NCBI RefSeq assembly: GCF_013008815.1
Contig: NZ_CP053097.1
Coordinates: 310,001 to 374,000, forward strand
Length of the DNA: 64,000 nucleotides
Direction: 5' to 3'
Origin: Mycoplasma miroungirhinis
GTDB taxonomy: Bacteria > Bacillota_I > Bacilli_A > Mycoplasmatales > Metamycoplasmataceae
This document shows, piece by piece, positions 1 through 14,296 of the stretch. Within the stretch, counting starts at the first letter, position 1, and each line of letters opens with the position of its first letter. The notes beneath the pieces are model-generated. The model ran no database searches, was not told the origin of the DNA, and was given only the letters and a program-made list of their open reading frames with translations. Both the position numbers and the translations under genes were made by a program.

Positions 1-662
1 ATGTAATTTTATTTTTTGATTTAGTTTGTAGTTCTAAAGATATAGTTATAATACCTTTTTCATCATCAACATTAATAGTTTTGTAATTAACTTTATAATT
101 ATTAGTATTGTAATTGGTTGCTTGAATATTACTTGTATTAGTAATAACATTAGATGCTAAAAATTGTTTTAAGGAATTATTAATATTTAGATTAAGTTTG
201 TTTAATTCAAAATTGATATCTTGTTTTATTGTTCTAAAACCTGAAAAGGTTTGTTTTTTAGTTTGTGAATTTTCTCAAATATTTTGAGCATTTTTTTGTC
301 TTATATAATATGCAACTTCAAAAGTACCTAATTCATCGTTAGCTTTTAGCGATGCAAGTTGAAAAATAATTTTATCATCGGTTTTATTTTCTAAAAAAAC
401 ATTTTGATAAGTTAATGTAGAAGCAAAAATATCTTTGGCTTCTTGGTTATTTAAATTTAAAGCTACTTGTTTAGTTTTTAAATAATTATCTAATGGAGAG
501 AGAGAGAGAGAGAGAGGAGTCTTTATTTTTATCTACTTTATCTTCTGTCTGAGTATCAACATTAGGTTTGGCACAAGAATATAAAGCAATGGGACTAATT
601 GCTAATATACTAGTTAAAAGTGATAATAAAATAATTTTTTTATTTCATTTTTGATTTTTCAT
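1..662 (-). pseudogene. phase-variable surface lipoprotein, currently frameshifted OFF (partial)
   Basis: The gene starts at 662 behind an AAGGA Shine-Dalgarno and runs off the left edge. The first 30 residues are a lipoprotein signal ending IALYSC (C30 lipidated). Reading from the ATG, the frame passes through a (CT) dinucleotide run on the coding strand and stops at TAA 486-488 after 58 codons. The adjacent frame, entered inside the run, is open for about 165 codons to the window edge. Its segments such as NDELGTFEVAYYI and a second similar unit resemble the repeated lipoprotein-17/lipoprotein-associated domain of mycoplasma surface proteins; that family call is from memory. A change of two bases (or any number congruent to it mod 3) in the run would restore the long frame. 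I infer a contingency gene in its OFF state rather than ordinary decay, because the downstream frame has no other lesion. Confidence 0.8.
496..516. repeat. (GA)10 dinucleotide tract inside the lipoprotein coding region
   Basis: An uninterrupted GA tract of 21 bases on the plus strand, read as CT repeats (Ser-Leu codons) by the minus-strand lipoprotein gene. It lies just after the signal peptide. The upstream and downstream reading frames differ by one base across it, so its length sets whether full-length protein is made. Confidence 0.95.
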
Positions 663-680
663 ATTTTTTATCCTTATTTA

Positions 681-732
681 TGTTTAAAAAAAATATTAGA
701 AATAATCAATTATTTAATTAATTTCTAATATT
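681..732 (-). terminator. intrinsic terminator after the 750-1727 gene
   Basis: A 12-bp perfect inverted repeat (692-703 with 721-732, arms AATATTAGAAAT/ATTTCTAATATT) is followed on the minus strand by a T-rich tail. It sits 18 nt past the stop of the upstream gene and only a few bases before the Shine-Dalgarno of the lipoprotein at 662. Confidence 0.7.
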
Positions 733-749
733 GTAGTAATTATTTATTT

Positions 750-1727
750 TTATTTGATAATAACATTAATGATTGCAATTAAGTCTTTTACTTTTTCTTT
801 TAAGATTGTTTCAGATTCTAGTGCGATATTAAATAATATTTCAAATTTAGGGTATAAAACTTTTTTAATTGTTTCATAATCTTGTTCATTAGTAATTAAT
901 TTATGTGCCTCTACTCTTGAATCTTCTCTGAATGTCTTTAAAACATCTTTAAATTTAACTAATTGAGCTTCAATTCCTTCTGATTCTAAATTATCAAAAC
1001 TAATTTCTTTTACTTGATTTGCTAATGTTTTAATTTCATTTTCATAAAAAGTAGTCATATCAGTAATTAATGAATCAACAACTGGAATGTTTTTAGTTTC
1101 GTCATTATCTCTTAAAGATTTAAATGATTGATTTGCTACTGCTACTAAATTTTTTGCATTTCCATCTAAAATTGTTAATAATCCATATCTTAAATCTTCT
1201 AATGTTTTTTTGTTTAATTCTTCTTTAACAAATGTTAATGGATCTGAAATTTGAGTACCATCATTTACTTTTTTAATTAATGTATCTAAAATATTTTTTA
1301 AAACTTTGTTTAATACTTCTGAACCATCTGCATAAAATTGTACCATTTGAATAAGTTCATCATTTCCAGTTACAGAATCAAGTACATTTTCAATATCTGT
1401 AATTTTACTATTTAATCTATCTAAAATAGATTGAGAGAATTGTTGTACTTTTTGAGTTAGTTGTGCTTGTTTTGCTTCATCATTCAATTTAGTTAAACTA
1501 TTTCAGTCTTTATTAATATTTGCTGCAAATCTTGTTTTAACATATGATAATGTTTTTTTGGCAAAATTATACATTCCATTCATATTATCCATTCCCATTT
1601 CTGGGTTTTGAGTTGTGTTATTTTTCTTTGAAATGATTGAAGTGGTTGCAACGATAGGTACAACAATTAAACCTAAGCTAACTGTAATTCCTATAATAGC
1701 TGCTAGTGATTTATTTTTTAATTTCAT
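750..1727 (-). CDS. membrane-anchored hypothetical surface protein (325 aa)
   Basis: The frame from ATG 1727 to TAA 750 reads through one TGA (Trp) at 1503-1505. The N-terminus is a basic start followed by a long hydrophobic segment (about residues 9-35) with no lipobox cysteine. It is therefore an uncleaved signal or single membrane anchor, with the rest outside the cell. The remaining ~280 residues are hydrophilic, rich in Lys/Glu/Asn, and look largely helical. I do not recognise a family. It lies downstream of rpoC on the same strand, behind its own repeated TATAAT boxes, and ends in a strong hairpin, so it is probably a separate transcription unit. Confidence 0.75.
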
Positions 1728-1780
1728 TGTTCAACTTTCTATATATTTTAATTTTATAAATAATTAACTATATTACATTT

Positions 1781-1840
1781 TTATATATTATATGTTATAT
1801 TTTATCTTATTTATATATTATATGTTATATTTTATCTTAT
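1781..1840. repeat. 2 x 30-bp perfect tandem repeat carrying promoter -10 boxes
   Basis: Positions 1781-1810 and 1811-1840 are identical. Each copy contains TATAAT on the minus strand (1787-1792 and 1817-1822), the direction of the gene starting at 1727. The duplication therefore doubles a candidate -10 element 60-95 bases upstream of that start codon. Which copy is used cannot be told from sequence. Confidence 0.9.
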
Positions 1841-1929
1841 TTATCAATAAAATGAAGAAATTTCAATCATAAATAATCTTAAAAATAAGATAAATTATTT
1901 AAATTGAAAACATTTTATTATAAATTATT

Positions 1930-6297
<4,368 letters not shown>

Positions 6298-6298
6298 A

Positions 6299-9200
6299 TT
6301 AATTATCTCCTTTTGCATCTTGTTTATTTTGTGAATTTTCAGCTTTTTCATGAACTTCAAGCTTAATTCCTAAACCTCTTAATTCATAAGCTAAAACGCT
6401 AAATGATTCAGGCATTCCAGGGGTTGGAATTTTAGTTCCAGTAGCTAATGCATTATATAACATATTACGACCAACTATATTATCAGATTTATATGTTAGT
6501 AATTCTTGAAGAACGTTTGTAGCTCCATAAGATTCAATAGCTCAAGTTTCCATTTCTCCAAATCTTTGTCCCCCATTTTGACTTTTTCCACCTAAAGGTT
6601 GTTGAGTAATTAATGAATAAGGTCCAACACTACGTGCATGCATTTTATCATCAACCATGTGATATAGTTTTAAATAATACATAACTCCAACTGAAATTGG
6701 ATTATCAAATGGTTCACCTGTTTTACCATTATATACTGTCATTTTTCCTGATGGATTAATTCCAGCTTCTTTTTGAATTTCTTGTATTTGTTTATAACTT
6801 ATTCCATCAAATACTGGAGAAACAAATTTACAATTTAATTTTCTTGCAGCAAGACCTAAGTGTAATTCTAACACTTGACCTATATTCATCCGAGATGGAA
6901 CACCTTGTGGGTTTAATAAAATATCTAATGGAGTACCATCTTCTAAATAAGGCATATCTTCTTCAGGTAAAATAATTGAAACAACTCCCTTATTACCATG
7001 ACGACCAGCCATTTTATCTCCAACTTTGATTTTACGTTTTTGAGCAATTGAAACTTTAACAATCATTTCAATTCCATCTTCTAAGTTAGTATCATCAGTG
7101 TCTCTTCTTAAAACGTCAACAGCAACAACAGTTCCACCGTGTCCATGTTTAACTTTTAATGAAGTATCTTTATGAGTTGAAGTTTTTTGACCAAAAATAG
7201 CAGCCATTAATTTTTCTTCTGGTGATGGATTTTCTTCAGCTTTAGGACTTATTCTACCTACTAAAATATCTCCAGGACCAACTTCTGAACCGATAATAAC
7301 AATTCCATCTTCACCTAGAAAACGTTTTGAACGATTTGAAGCGTTAGGAATATCACTAGTTAAAATATCATCTCCGGCTTTTGAACGACGGAATTGAATT
7401 GTTTGTTCTTCAATGTGAATTGATGTATAAACATCTTCTTTTACTAATTTTTCATTTAAAATAACTGCATCTTCGTAGTTATAACCAAATCAAGTACTAA
7501 ATCCAACTAAAACGTTTTTACCTAATGCAAGTTCTCCATTTTCCATACTTGGACCATCAGTTAATAAATCACCTGCTTTAATTTCTTGACCAACTTTAAC
7601 AAGTGGTTTTTGATGAATAACTGTTCCTTGATTTGAACGTTCAAAAGTTCTTAAATAATAAATTGAAGGTTTTTTTTCATCTGGACTTTGAATTCTAATT
7701 TCGTTTGCATCTGCATAAATTACAACACCATCTTTTGTTGCTCTAACATTTGAAGCACTAAATTTAGCAATATCAGCTTCAACTCCTGTTGCTACTAAAG
7801 GAGCTTCTGGTTTAATTAAAGGAACTGCTTGACGCTGCATATTTGATCCCATCAATGCACGGTTAGCATCGTCATTTTCTAAAAATGGAATAGCGGAAGC
7901 AGAAATTGATGTCATTTGTCTACTTGTAACACCAATATAATCAATTTCTTTTTTATCTAATTCAATATATTCATTATTTTTTCTACTCATTACTCTTTCA
8001 TCTAGTATTTCACCAGTTTTTTCATCAATATTAATTGATGATTGAGCAAAAGTAAAGTTAATTTCTTCAATTGCAGTTAAATATCTTATGTCATTAAAAT
8101 CAACAATTCCATTGTTTACTTTAAAATATGGTGTTTGAATAAATCCATAATCATCAATGTTAGCATATGAAGCCATATTTAGAATAAGACCAATGTTTGG
8201 TCCTTCAGGTGTTTCAATTGGACAAATACGTCCATAGTGAGTTGAGTGAACATCACGAACTTCAAATTGAGCTGTATCACGATTAAGCCCTCTGGGTCCT
8301 AAACTTGTAACACGTCTTTTATTAGAAATTTCTCCTAATGGATTAACTTGATCCATAAATTGTGATAATTTTGATGAGTTAAAAAATGTTTTCATTTGAT
8401 TATAGATAGGTTTATTATTAGTTACATTACGTGCTGTAATTTTTTCTAAATCTTTACCAGCAATTTTTTCTTTAGTATTTTTTTCTAATTTTAATAAACC
8501 AATTCTTAGTTGATTTTGTAATAATTCCCCTATTGTTACAATACGTTTATTAATTAGTGAATCTGGATCATCATCATTTCCAATTCCATGTAATAAGTTA
8601 AAATAATAATTAACTGCTGCAACTAAATCTGGAATAATTAAGTGTTTTTGTGTTGCATTTGGATCATTTCCAATTACTAATAATGGTTCTTGACCATTTT
8701 CCATTTCTTTTAATGTAGGTCAAATTTTTACCATTGCAACATTCATTCTCTCTATTAATTCTACTGCACCAGGTAGTTCTAATTGATTTGCATAAACTGA
8801 TTCAGAAACATTAGGAATTCTTGTTAAACTAATTTCTCCATTTTTAAATTGTTCATTAATATCAAGTGCCATTTGTGGAGTTATAAATGTTCCTGCTTTA
8901 TAAAGCATTTTAATTTCACCATCTTCATTAGCAGCTGAATGAATATCTTCTGCTAAGTAAGTGTTTGAAATACGATCAATAACATTTAATTTACGATTTA
9001 ATGTAAAACGTCCTGTTCTTGTTAAATCGTAACGTTTGTCATTAAATAATATGTTTGGAAGTAAATTTCTACAACTTTCTTCTGTTAAACGGTCTCCCCG
9101 ACGAATCAAACGATAAATTAATTCACGAGCAAGTCTTTGATTAATTTCCATATCAGGGTCTTTAACTTTATCACGACGGAATGTCTCTAATAAAACATCA

Positions 9201-9886
9201 CTATTTCCAAAAAGTTCAATAGCTGTGTCTTCACTAATACCTAATGCTTTTAAAAATGTACTTAAATATACACCTTTGTTTTTATCAATTTTTATTTTTA
9301 CACTATCAACACTTGTTCCAGTTACTTTATGACTTATTTCAATTCATGAACCAATTTGTGGAATAATTTCTAATTTATTAAATAGGTCATTAGCTTGTTT
9401 ATTTCTAACACCTAATCCATAATAAGCTCCAGTAGAACGAATTAATTGACTAACAATAACTTTTTCTGATCCATTAATTACAAATGTACCACCATTTGTC
9501 ATAATAGGAATTTCACCAAAAACAACTTCATAATCTTTAATTTCACCAGTATTAATGTTGTGTTGTCTTAATTTAGCTTTTAATTTACCAGTATAACTTG
9601 AACCTTTTTGTTTTGCTATTCTAATACTTTCAAATTCTGTTCTACTTGGTTGTTCAAAAGTAACTGAATTAGGTATATATTCTATTCTAACTTTTGAAGG
9701 TGCTTCAATTGGATAAATAGATTGTAATTCTTCTTCAATTGTTTTAGTAAAAAAATCGTGAATTGATTTTCTTTGCATATCTAGAAAATCAGGAGTTTCA
9801 AAAACCTTTGGGGTTTTAGAATAGTCACGTCTTTGTGTAATTGGCCCGAAATAACGTTCAGTATATTTTTGTTTTAGTTGTTCCAT
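6299..9886 (-). CDS. rpoB: DNA-directed RNA polymerase subunit beta
   Basis: A 1195-residue second-largest RNA polymerase subunit. Recognisable segments are [18 protein letters not shown] followed by [10 protein letters not shown] and [14 protein letters not shown] (rifampicin-pocket region), [28 protein letters not shown] and, near the end, [17 protein letters not shown]. In the rifampicin pocket, Asn522 (codon 8321-8323) occupies the place of E. coli His526. The gene follows rplL across a 143-nt gap holding a terminator hairpin, an arrangement like the rplL-rpoB attenuator of other bacteria. It ends one base before rpoC. The start at 9886 is preceded by AAGGGTGG. Confidence 0.98.
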
Positions 9887-9984
9887 GATGCCACCCTTTT
9901 TGCAATTTTATTTAATTTTATTTATGTAATTTGTAAATATTCAGTTTTAATTTAAGCTTTTTTAAGCAAATATTGAATTGTCTT

Positions 9985-10015
9985 ATAAATAACAAAAATG
10001 GCAAAATTGCCATTT
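9985..10015 (-). terminator. terminator/attenuator between rplL and rpoB
   Basis: A perfect stem AAATGGC/GCCATTT (9996-10002 with 10009-10015) with an AT loop is followed on the minus strand by TTTTTGTT. It lies 15 nt past the rplL stop. It probably ends most rplJL transcripts and lets a fraction continue into rpoBC, unless rpoB has its own promoter in 9887-9984. Confidence 0.75.
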
Positions 10016-10029
10016 CTTATTATTTGTTA

Positions 10030-10401
10030 TTAATCAATAACAACTTCTGCTCCAACAGCTGATAATTTAGCTTTAATATCTTCAGCTTCTTCTTTTTTAA
10101 CGTTTTCTTTAATAACAGCTGGTGCACTCTCAACAAGTTTTTTTGCATCCATTAATCCTAATCCTGTTAATTCTTTAACAGCTTTAATTACGTTAACTTT
10201 TTGTTCTCCTGCTGATTTTAATGTAACATTAAATTCTGTTTTTTCTTCTGCTGTTGCTCCAGCTGCTGGTGCTGCTGCAACTGCAACTGCTGAAGGATCA
10301 ATTCCAAATTCTTCTTTTAATCCTTCAACAAGTTCCATAACTTCTTTAATATTCATTTCTTTTAATGCTGAAATGAATTCTTCTTTTGTTAATTTAGCCA
10401 T
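10030..10401 (-). CDS. rplL: 50S ribosomal protein L7/L12
   Basis: A 123-residue acidic stalk protein of the large subunit, which recruits translation GTPases. An N-terminal dimerisation helix pair ([21 protein letters not shown]) is followed by an Ala-rich hinge around residues 40-52. The C-terminal domain contains [24 protein letters not shown], written here as [15 protein letters not shown] and DAKKLVE. The start at 10401 is preceded by AAAGGAA. It is co-transcribed with rplJ, 14 nt upstream, and followed by a terminator/attenuator. Confidence 0.97.
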   Translation of the reverse strand: MAKLTKEEFISALKEMNIKEVMELVEGLKEEFGIDPSAVAVAAAPAAGATAEEKTEFNVTLKSAGEQKVNVIKAVKELTGLGLMDAKKLVESAPAVIKENVKKEEAEDIKAKLSAVGAEVVID

Positions 10402-10415
10402 AATAATTTCCTTTT

Positions 10416-10913
10416 TTATTCTTGAATTTTATTTTCATCCACTAACATTTTCATTCCTAGACCTAATTGTCTTAATGGTGTTAGTAATGAGTTTCCTAAT
10501 ATCATTAATGCTTCTTCATATGTTGGTAATGTTGCAACAACTGCAACCTCTTTAGCATCAATAACACGATTTTCATAAATTCCAGCAACAATTTCTAATG
10601 CTTGGAATTTTTTTGCAAAATTTGCGATAACTTTAGCAGCACTAATATCATCTTCATTTCCAAACACATAGATATTTGCACCAACTAAATAATCGTTTAG
10701 AGCTTCGTAATTTAATTTACTTGTTGCTTGTTTTACAAGTCTATTTTTATAAACTTTTAAACTTACACCATGAGCTTTTGCTTCTTTTCTAAGTTCTTGT
10801 AGATTTTCAACGGTTAAACCTTGATATTTAGCTACTACAACTGACTTAGATTGTTCAATTGCTCTAGTAATTTCATTAACTACTAAAACTTTAGCTTCTC
10901 TTAAATCGCTCAT
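10416..10913 (-). CDS. rplJ: 50S ribosomal protein L10
   Basis: A 165-residue protein that anchors L7/L12 dimers to 23S rRNA. The N-terminal motifs [20 protein letters not shown] and KNRLVKQA are typical, and the C-terminal helix ([10 protein letters not shown] and onward) is the L7/L12 docking helix. ATG 10913 is preceded by AAAGGAGA. The 5' leader carries a probable L10 leader structure, consistent with the known feedback of the L10-L12 complex on its own mRNA in Firmicutes-related bacteria. Confidence 0.97.
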   Translation of the reverse strand: MSDLREAKVLVVNEITRAIEQSKSVVVAKYQGLTVENLQELRKEAKAHGVSLKVYKNRLVKQATSKLNYEALNDYLVGANIYVFGNEDDISAAKVIANFAKKFQALEIVAGIYENRVIDAKEVAVVATLPTYEEALMILGNSLLTPLRQLGLGMKMLVDENKIQE

Positions 10914-10934
10914 TATTTCTCCTTTATTTTATTG

Positions 10935-11003
10935 GACACAATACATTTAGATTTATACTAGGTAACAAATTAAGCCTAAGCAGTTACTGTCTTCATATAT
11001 TGC
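10935..11003 (-). ncRNA. ribosomal protein L10 leader (cis-regulatory)
   Basis: The minus-strand leader contains AAGACAGTAACTGCTTAGG, then GTTACCTAG: the arms AGTAAC and GTTAC can pair. This AGACAGTA...-then-CCTAG arrangement matches what I recall of the L10_leader family upstream of rplJ in low-GC Gram-positives. The position directly before rplJ supports it. The exact boundaries are estimates. Confidence 0.65.
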
Positions 11004-11009
11004 TTTTAT

Positions 11010-11018
11010 ATTGTAACA
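11010..11018 (-). promoter_or_regulatory. extended -10 promoter for rplJ-rplL(-rpoBC)
   Basis: On the minus strand TGTTACAAT (TG-N-TACAAT) lies about 7 nt before the L10 leader. No convincing -35 box is visible, as is usual for extended -10 promoters in mycoplasmas. Confidence 0.5.
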
Positions 11019-11183
11019 TAAAATAAATAAATTTATTCTAAATAATAAAATATTTTTTATTATCATATTTTTTTAGTTATTTTTGTATTATAATTACTAT
11101 TAAAAATTAATTAATTATTAAAAATAATAGCATTAAAAATGTAATAGAGAATTAAAATAATAAAAGTATAAAATCAAAAATAT

Positions 11184-11714
11184 ATGTCAAAAAATACAAA
11201 TTTATTATCTCAAAAACTTCATATTGACTTAGAAAAGGGGATTTTTTTTCTATTTGGTTTAGAAAGAAAATTTTTAATTGAAGAAAATAAATTAATTATC
11301 TATACTTTTTTTGAAATTTTTGAATATAAACTTAAACAAAACTCTCCAAATGAAATTAAAGAAATGATTGAAAATTTTCTTGCAAAACAATTATCAAATA
11401 CAATTAATATGTTACATAATAAATATTTAAACTTAATAAATGTAAAAGATAAATTTAAAAGTTTTAAAATTAAAAAAATAACTTCATATTGAGGAAAGTG
11501 TAAATCAGATGGTAATTTAATATATAATCTCTATTTAGTTTGTTTCCCACTCGAAGCAATTGAAGGAGTGGTTGTTCATGAACTAAGTCACTTAATCCAT
11601 TTTAATCATTCACAAAAATTTTATAATTTAGTTAATGAAGTGTATCCCAATTATAAAGATAGTCAAAAATATTTAGAACAGAAATGAGTACAAAAGATAT
11701 GGAAAAAACAATAA
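11184..11714 (+). CDS. YgjP-type (DUF45) zinc metallopeptidase-like protein
   Basis: A 176-residue protein with one TGA Trp. Residues 132-136 are HELSH, in the context VVVHELSHLIHFNHSQKF. The first two His are zinc ligands, Glu133 is catalytic, and the third His is in the NHS segment; this pattern is typical of the YgjP/SprT-like M48-related family. The family's N-terminal beta-strand region is compressed here. It overlaps the next gene by 16 nt. No Shine-Dalgarno precedes the ATG; a TATAAAAT box ends about 10 nt upstream, so the transcript may be leaderless. The cellular substrate is unknown. Confidence 0.75.
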
Positions 11715-12370
11715 AAACCGGATTAATAATTGCAATGGTAATATTGATATTAATTCTTTTAGTAGTTATTTATAAAGTCATTACATATAAAATAGCAATT
11801 AAAAATAGAAAAGGTAGAGGCAAGAAATTCGAACAAGAATTTTCAAATGATCTTAAAAAATGAGCTGAACAAAATAATTATTTTTATCTTTCACCATCAT
11901 TATATAAAAACAACAATAAACTATTTGAAGTGGATGGAATCATTGTAAATCAAAAAGGTGTTTTTGTCATTGAAACTAAAAGTATAAAAGGAAATATTGA
12001 AGGTGATTTCAATGAAGAAAAATGATTTAAAGTATTTAATAATACTAAATATGAAATTCATAATGTTATTTTACAAAATGTGAAACATATGAAACATATT
12101 GAAAATATTTTAAAAAATTCTGAAATAAATTTATATTCAATATTAGTTTTTGAAGAATTTGATAAAAAAATTGAGATTATAAATAACCCGCAATGAAATT
12201 TAATCACTAAAGATACTATTTTTGTTAACGATTTAAATAATTTTATGCAAAATACTGAATCTATACTCAACCAACACTCAACAAACACTGCATATAACAT
12301 ATTATCTTCATATAGAACAAATGCTAGAAAAGATTTATGAAAATTCAAAGCATATCGCTATAAATTTTAA
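11699..12370 (+). CDS. membrane-anchored NERD-domain (nuclease-related) protein
   Basis: A 223-residue protein with several TGA Trp codons. Residues ~4-26 form one transmembrane helix. The rest is cytoplasmic and begins RGKKFEQEFSNDL, then EVDGIIVNQKGVFVIETKS. This E...D...E-x-K pattern is the NERD domain, a relative of restriction-type (PD-D/E)XK nucleases. The start ATG lies inside the end of the metallopeptidase gene (16-nt overlap), so translation is probably coupled. Function is unproven; a membrane-tethered role in DNA breakdown or uptake would fit an organism that scavenges nucleotides. Confidence 0.75.
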
Positions 12371-12485
12371 ATTTTCAATGTGATTTTGTTTATTTCTTCA
12401 ATAAAATAATAAGTTTTTGGAGAAATGTGATATAGTAATTACATAAATAAATGGAATTTCCTAAAAATTACAATTAAGGATATAT

Positions 12486-12983
12486 ATGAGAAAATTTTAT
12501 ATAATAGAAAAAACAGATGATGAAGAAAAACAAATATGACAATTAAAAGAAGCTAAAATCAATGAATATTTAACTTTTTATTCTTTTAATGAAAGTTTAG
12601 AAAAATTTATTGAATTAGCAAAAGATGATGAATCTTCAAGAGTTTGATTCCATCAAAATGGAGCATTTAGAGGAAGTATGAGTTTTGAAAAAGCTCATAC
12701 AGCATTAGAATTACTACATGAAGAACACATCGAATCTGAAAGTGCTACTGAATATCTAGTTTCAAAAAGTTTAATTGAATCAACTTCTACTAAAAAAGAA
12801 GAAGACAAAGAACAACAAGTAACTCAAGAAATTACAAATGAAACTAAAATTTATCCAACTATTGTTTCATCTGAAAAAGAAAAAACATCAAAATGATTCT
12901 GAGTATTAATTTGAATATTAATTGTACTAATTTTAATATGTATTGCTTTAACCTCATTTGGAATATATAAACTTTACAACTAA
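12486..12983 (+). CDS. tail-anchored hypothetical membrane protein (165 aa)
   Basis: It starts at ATG 12486 behind AAGGATAT and contains several TGA Trp codons. The N-terminal ~80 residues are a compact, acidic, soluble-looking region (about FYIIEKTDDEEKQIW to LEHEEHIE). A Ser/Thr/Lys/Glu-rich linker follows, and then one C-terminal transmembrane helix (about residues 137-160, WFWVLIWILIVLIL) with only a few residues after it. The soluble part therefore faces the cytoplasm if the tail-anchor topology holds. I do not recognise the family. A hairpin terminator follows. Confidence 0.7.
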
Positions 12984-12999
12984 AAATAAAATAACTCAA

Positions 13000-13026
13000 A
13001 AATTAAAACCCGTGTTTTAATTTTTG
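13000..13026 (+). terminator. terminator after the tail-anchored protein gene
   Basis: The inverted repeat AAATTAAAAC (13000-13009) / GTTTTAATTT (13014-13023) has a 4-nt loop and runs into TTTTT. Confidence 0.65.
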
Positions 13027-13027
13027 T

Positions 13028-13056
13028 TTAACTTTTTTTACTTAAATTAGTATAAT
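13028..13056 (+). promoter_or_regulatory. sigma-70-type promoter for rarA-pheS-pheT
   Basis: TTAACT (13028-13033), a 17-nt spacer and TATAAT (13051-13056) lie 27 nt before the rarA start codon and just after the previous terminator. Confidence 0.65.
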
Positions 13057-13082
13057 TTAATTATTAAATTTAAAGGATATAA

Positions 13083-14294
13083 ATGAATTTAGCAACTTTA
13101 CTTAGACCAAAAAAAATTGATGATCTATTATTAAATGATGAACTTAAAAAGTTATTTAATAAAATCATTACTTTTCAAGATTTTAGATCATTAATTTTTT
13201 ATGGACCTCCTGGAACTGGTAAAAGTACCATAGCATTTATTTTAGCTACTGAACTAAGTAAAACAACTAATTTTGGTTATTTTAATGCAGCAACTGATAA
13301 TAAACATAAATTAATGAAACTAATTGAAACTAATAAAATAATTATTATTGATGAAATTCATCGATTGAATAAAGATAAACAAGACATTTTACTACTTTAT
13401 TTAGAAAATAGTTTAATTACAATTTATGCAACAACAACAGAGAATCCATTTTTTAAAATTAATCCTGCTCTTCGAAGTAGAACAAATATTTTTGAACTAA
13501 CAAAACCTTCTATGGAAGATATGTCCAATTATTTAAAGTTTTTAAATGAAAAATTTCAATTAATAAAAATAAATGATCTTAGAATATATGATTTTTTAGC
13601 ATCATCTTCTACTGCTGATTTTAGAATTGCTATTAATAATTTAGATTTATTACAAAAACTTTATTCTGATCAGGAAATAACTTTAGAGCAAATAAAAAAA
13701 ATATTACCAAGTGTTAATTTAATTGTTGATAAAGATGGAGATGAACATTATAATTTACTTAGTGCTTTTCATAAATCATTAAGAGGAAGTGATGCTAATG
13801 CAGCATTATATTATGGTTATTTATTATTTAAAGCACAACAATATGATGCAATGTTTCGAAGAATGCTATGTGCATCATATGAAGATATTGGATTAGCAAA
13901 TCCAATTATTGCTACTCAAACACTAAATGCAATTGAAAGTTTTGAAAGATTAGGATTTGCAGAAGGTTATTTACCGATTGCTTTTGCAATTTTAAACATT
14001 GCATTAAGTCCAAAATCTAATAGTGCATATTTAGCATTTAATAATGTAAAAAATTTTATTGAGAAAGGTAATGTATATGATGTTCCTAATTTTTTAAAAG
14101 ATGCTCATTATAAATCAGCACAAAAATTAAATCGTGGAATAGATTATAAATATCCTCATGATTTTAAAAATAGTTATTATCATATATCATATTTACCAAA
14201 AGAAATTATGAACCAAAATTTTTATATTCCTAAAAACCAAGGATATGAAGAAAAAATTAAAATATACTGAGAAAATATAAAGAATAAGGAGTAA
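13083..14294 (+). CDS. rarA: replication-associated recombination protein A (RarA/MgsA AAA+ ATPase)
   Basis: A 403-residue AAA+ ATPase of the RarA/MgsA/WRNIP1 family, which acts at stalled replication forks. Walker A GPPGTGKS is at 41-48 and Walker B IIIIDEIHR around 86-94. An arginine-finger region (NPALRSRTNIFEL) and the C-terminal tetramerisation part (CASYEDIGLANP, AYLAFNNV) follow. The frame reads one TGA Trp near the end and stops two bases before pheS, so rarA and pheST are one operon. ATG 13083 is preceded by AAAGGATATAA. Confidence 0.93.
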
Positions 14295-14296
14295 AA

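Noticed and set aside
10373-10555. Plus-strand open frame across rplJ/rplL
   Set aside because: Antisense to two certain ribosomal protein genes.
12058-12348. Minus-strand open frame across the NERD gene
   Set aside because: The plus frame has a clear NERD motif and TGA Trp; the antisense frame is a by-product of AT-rich codons.
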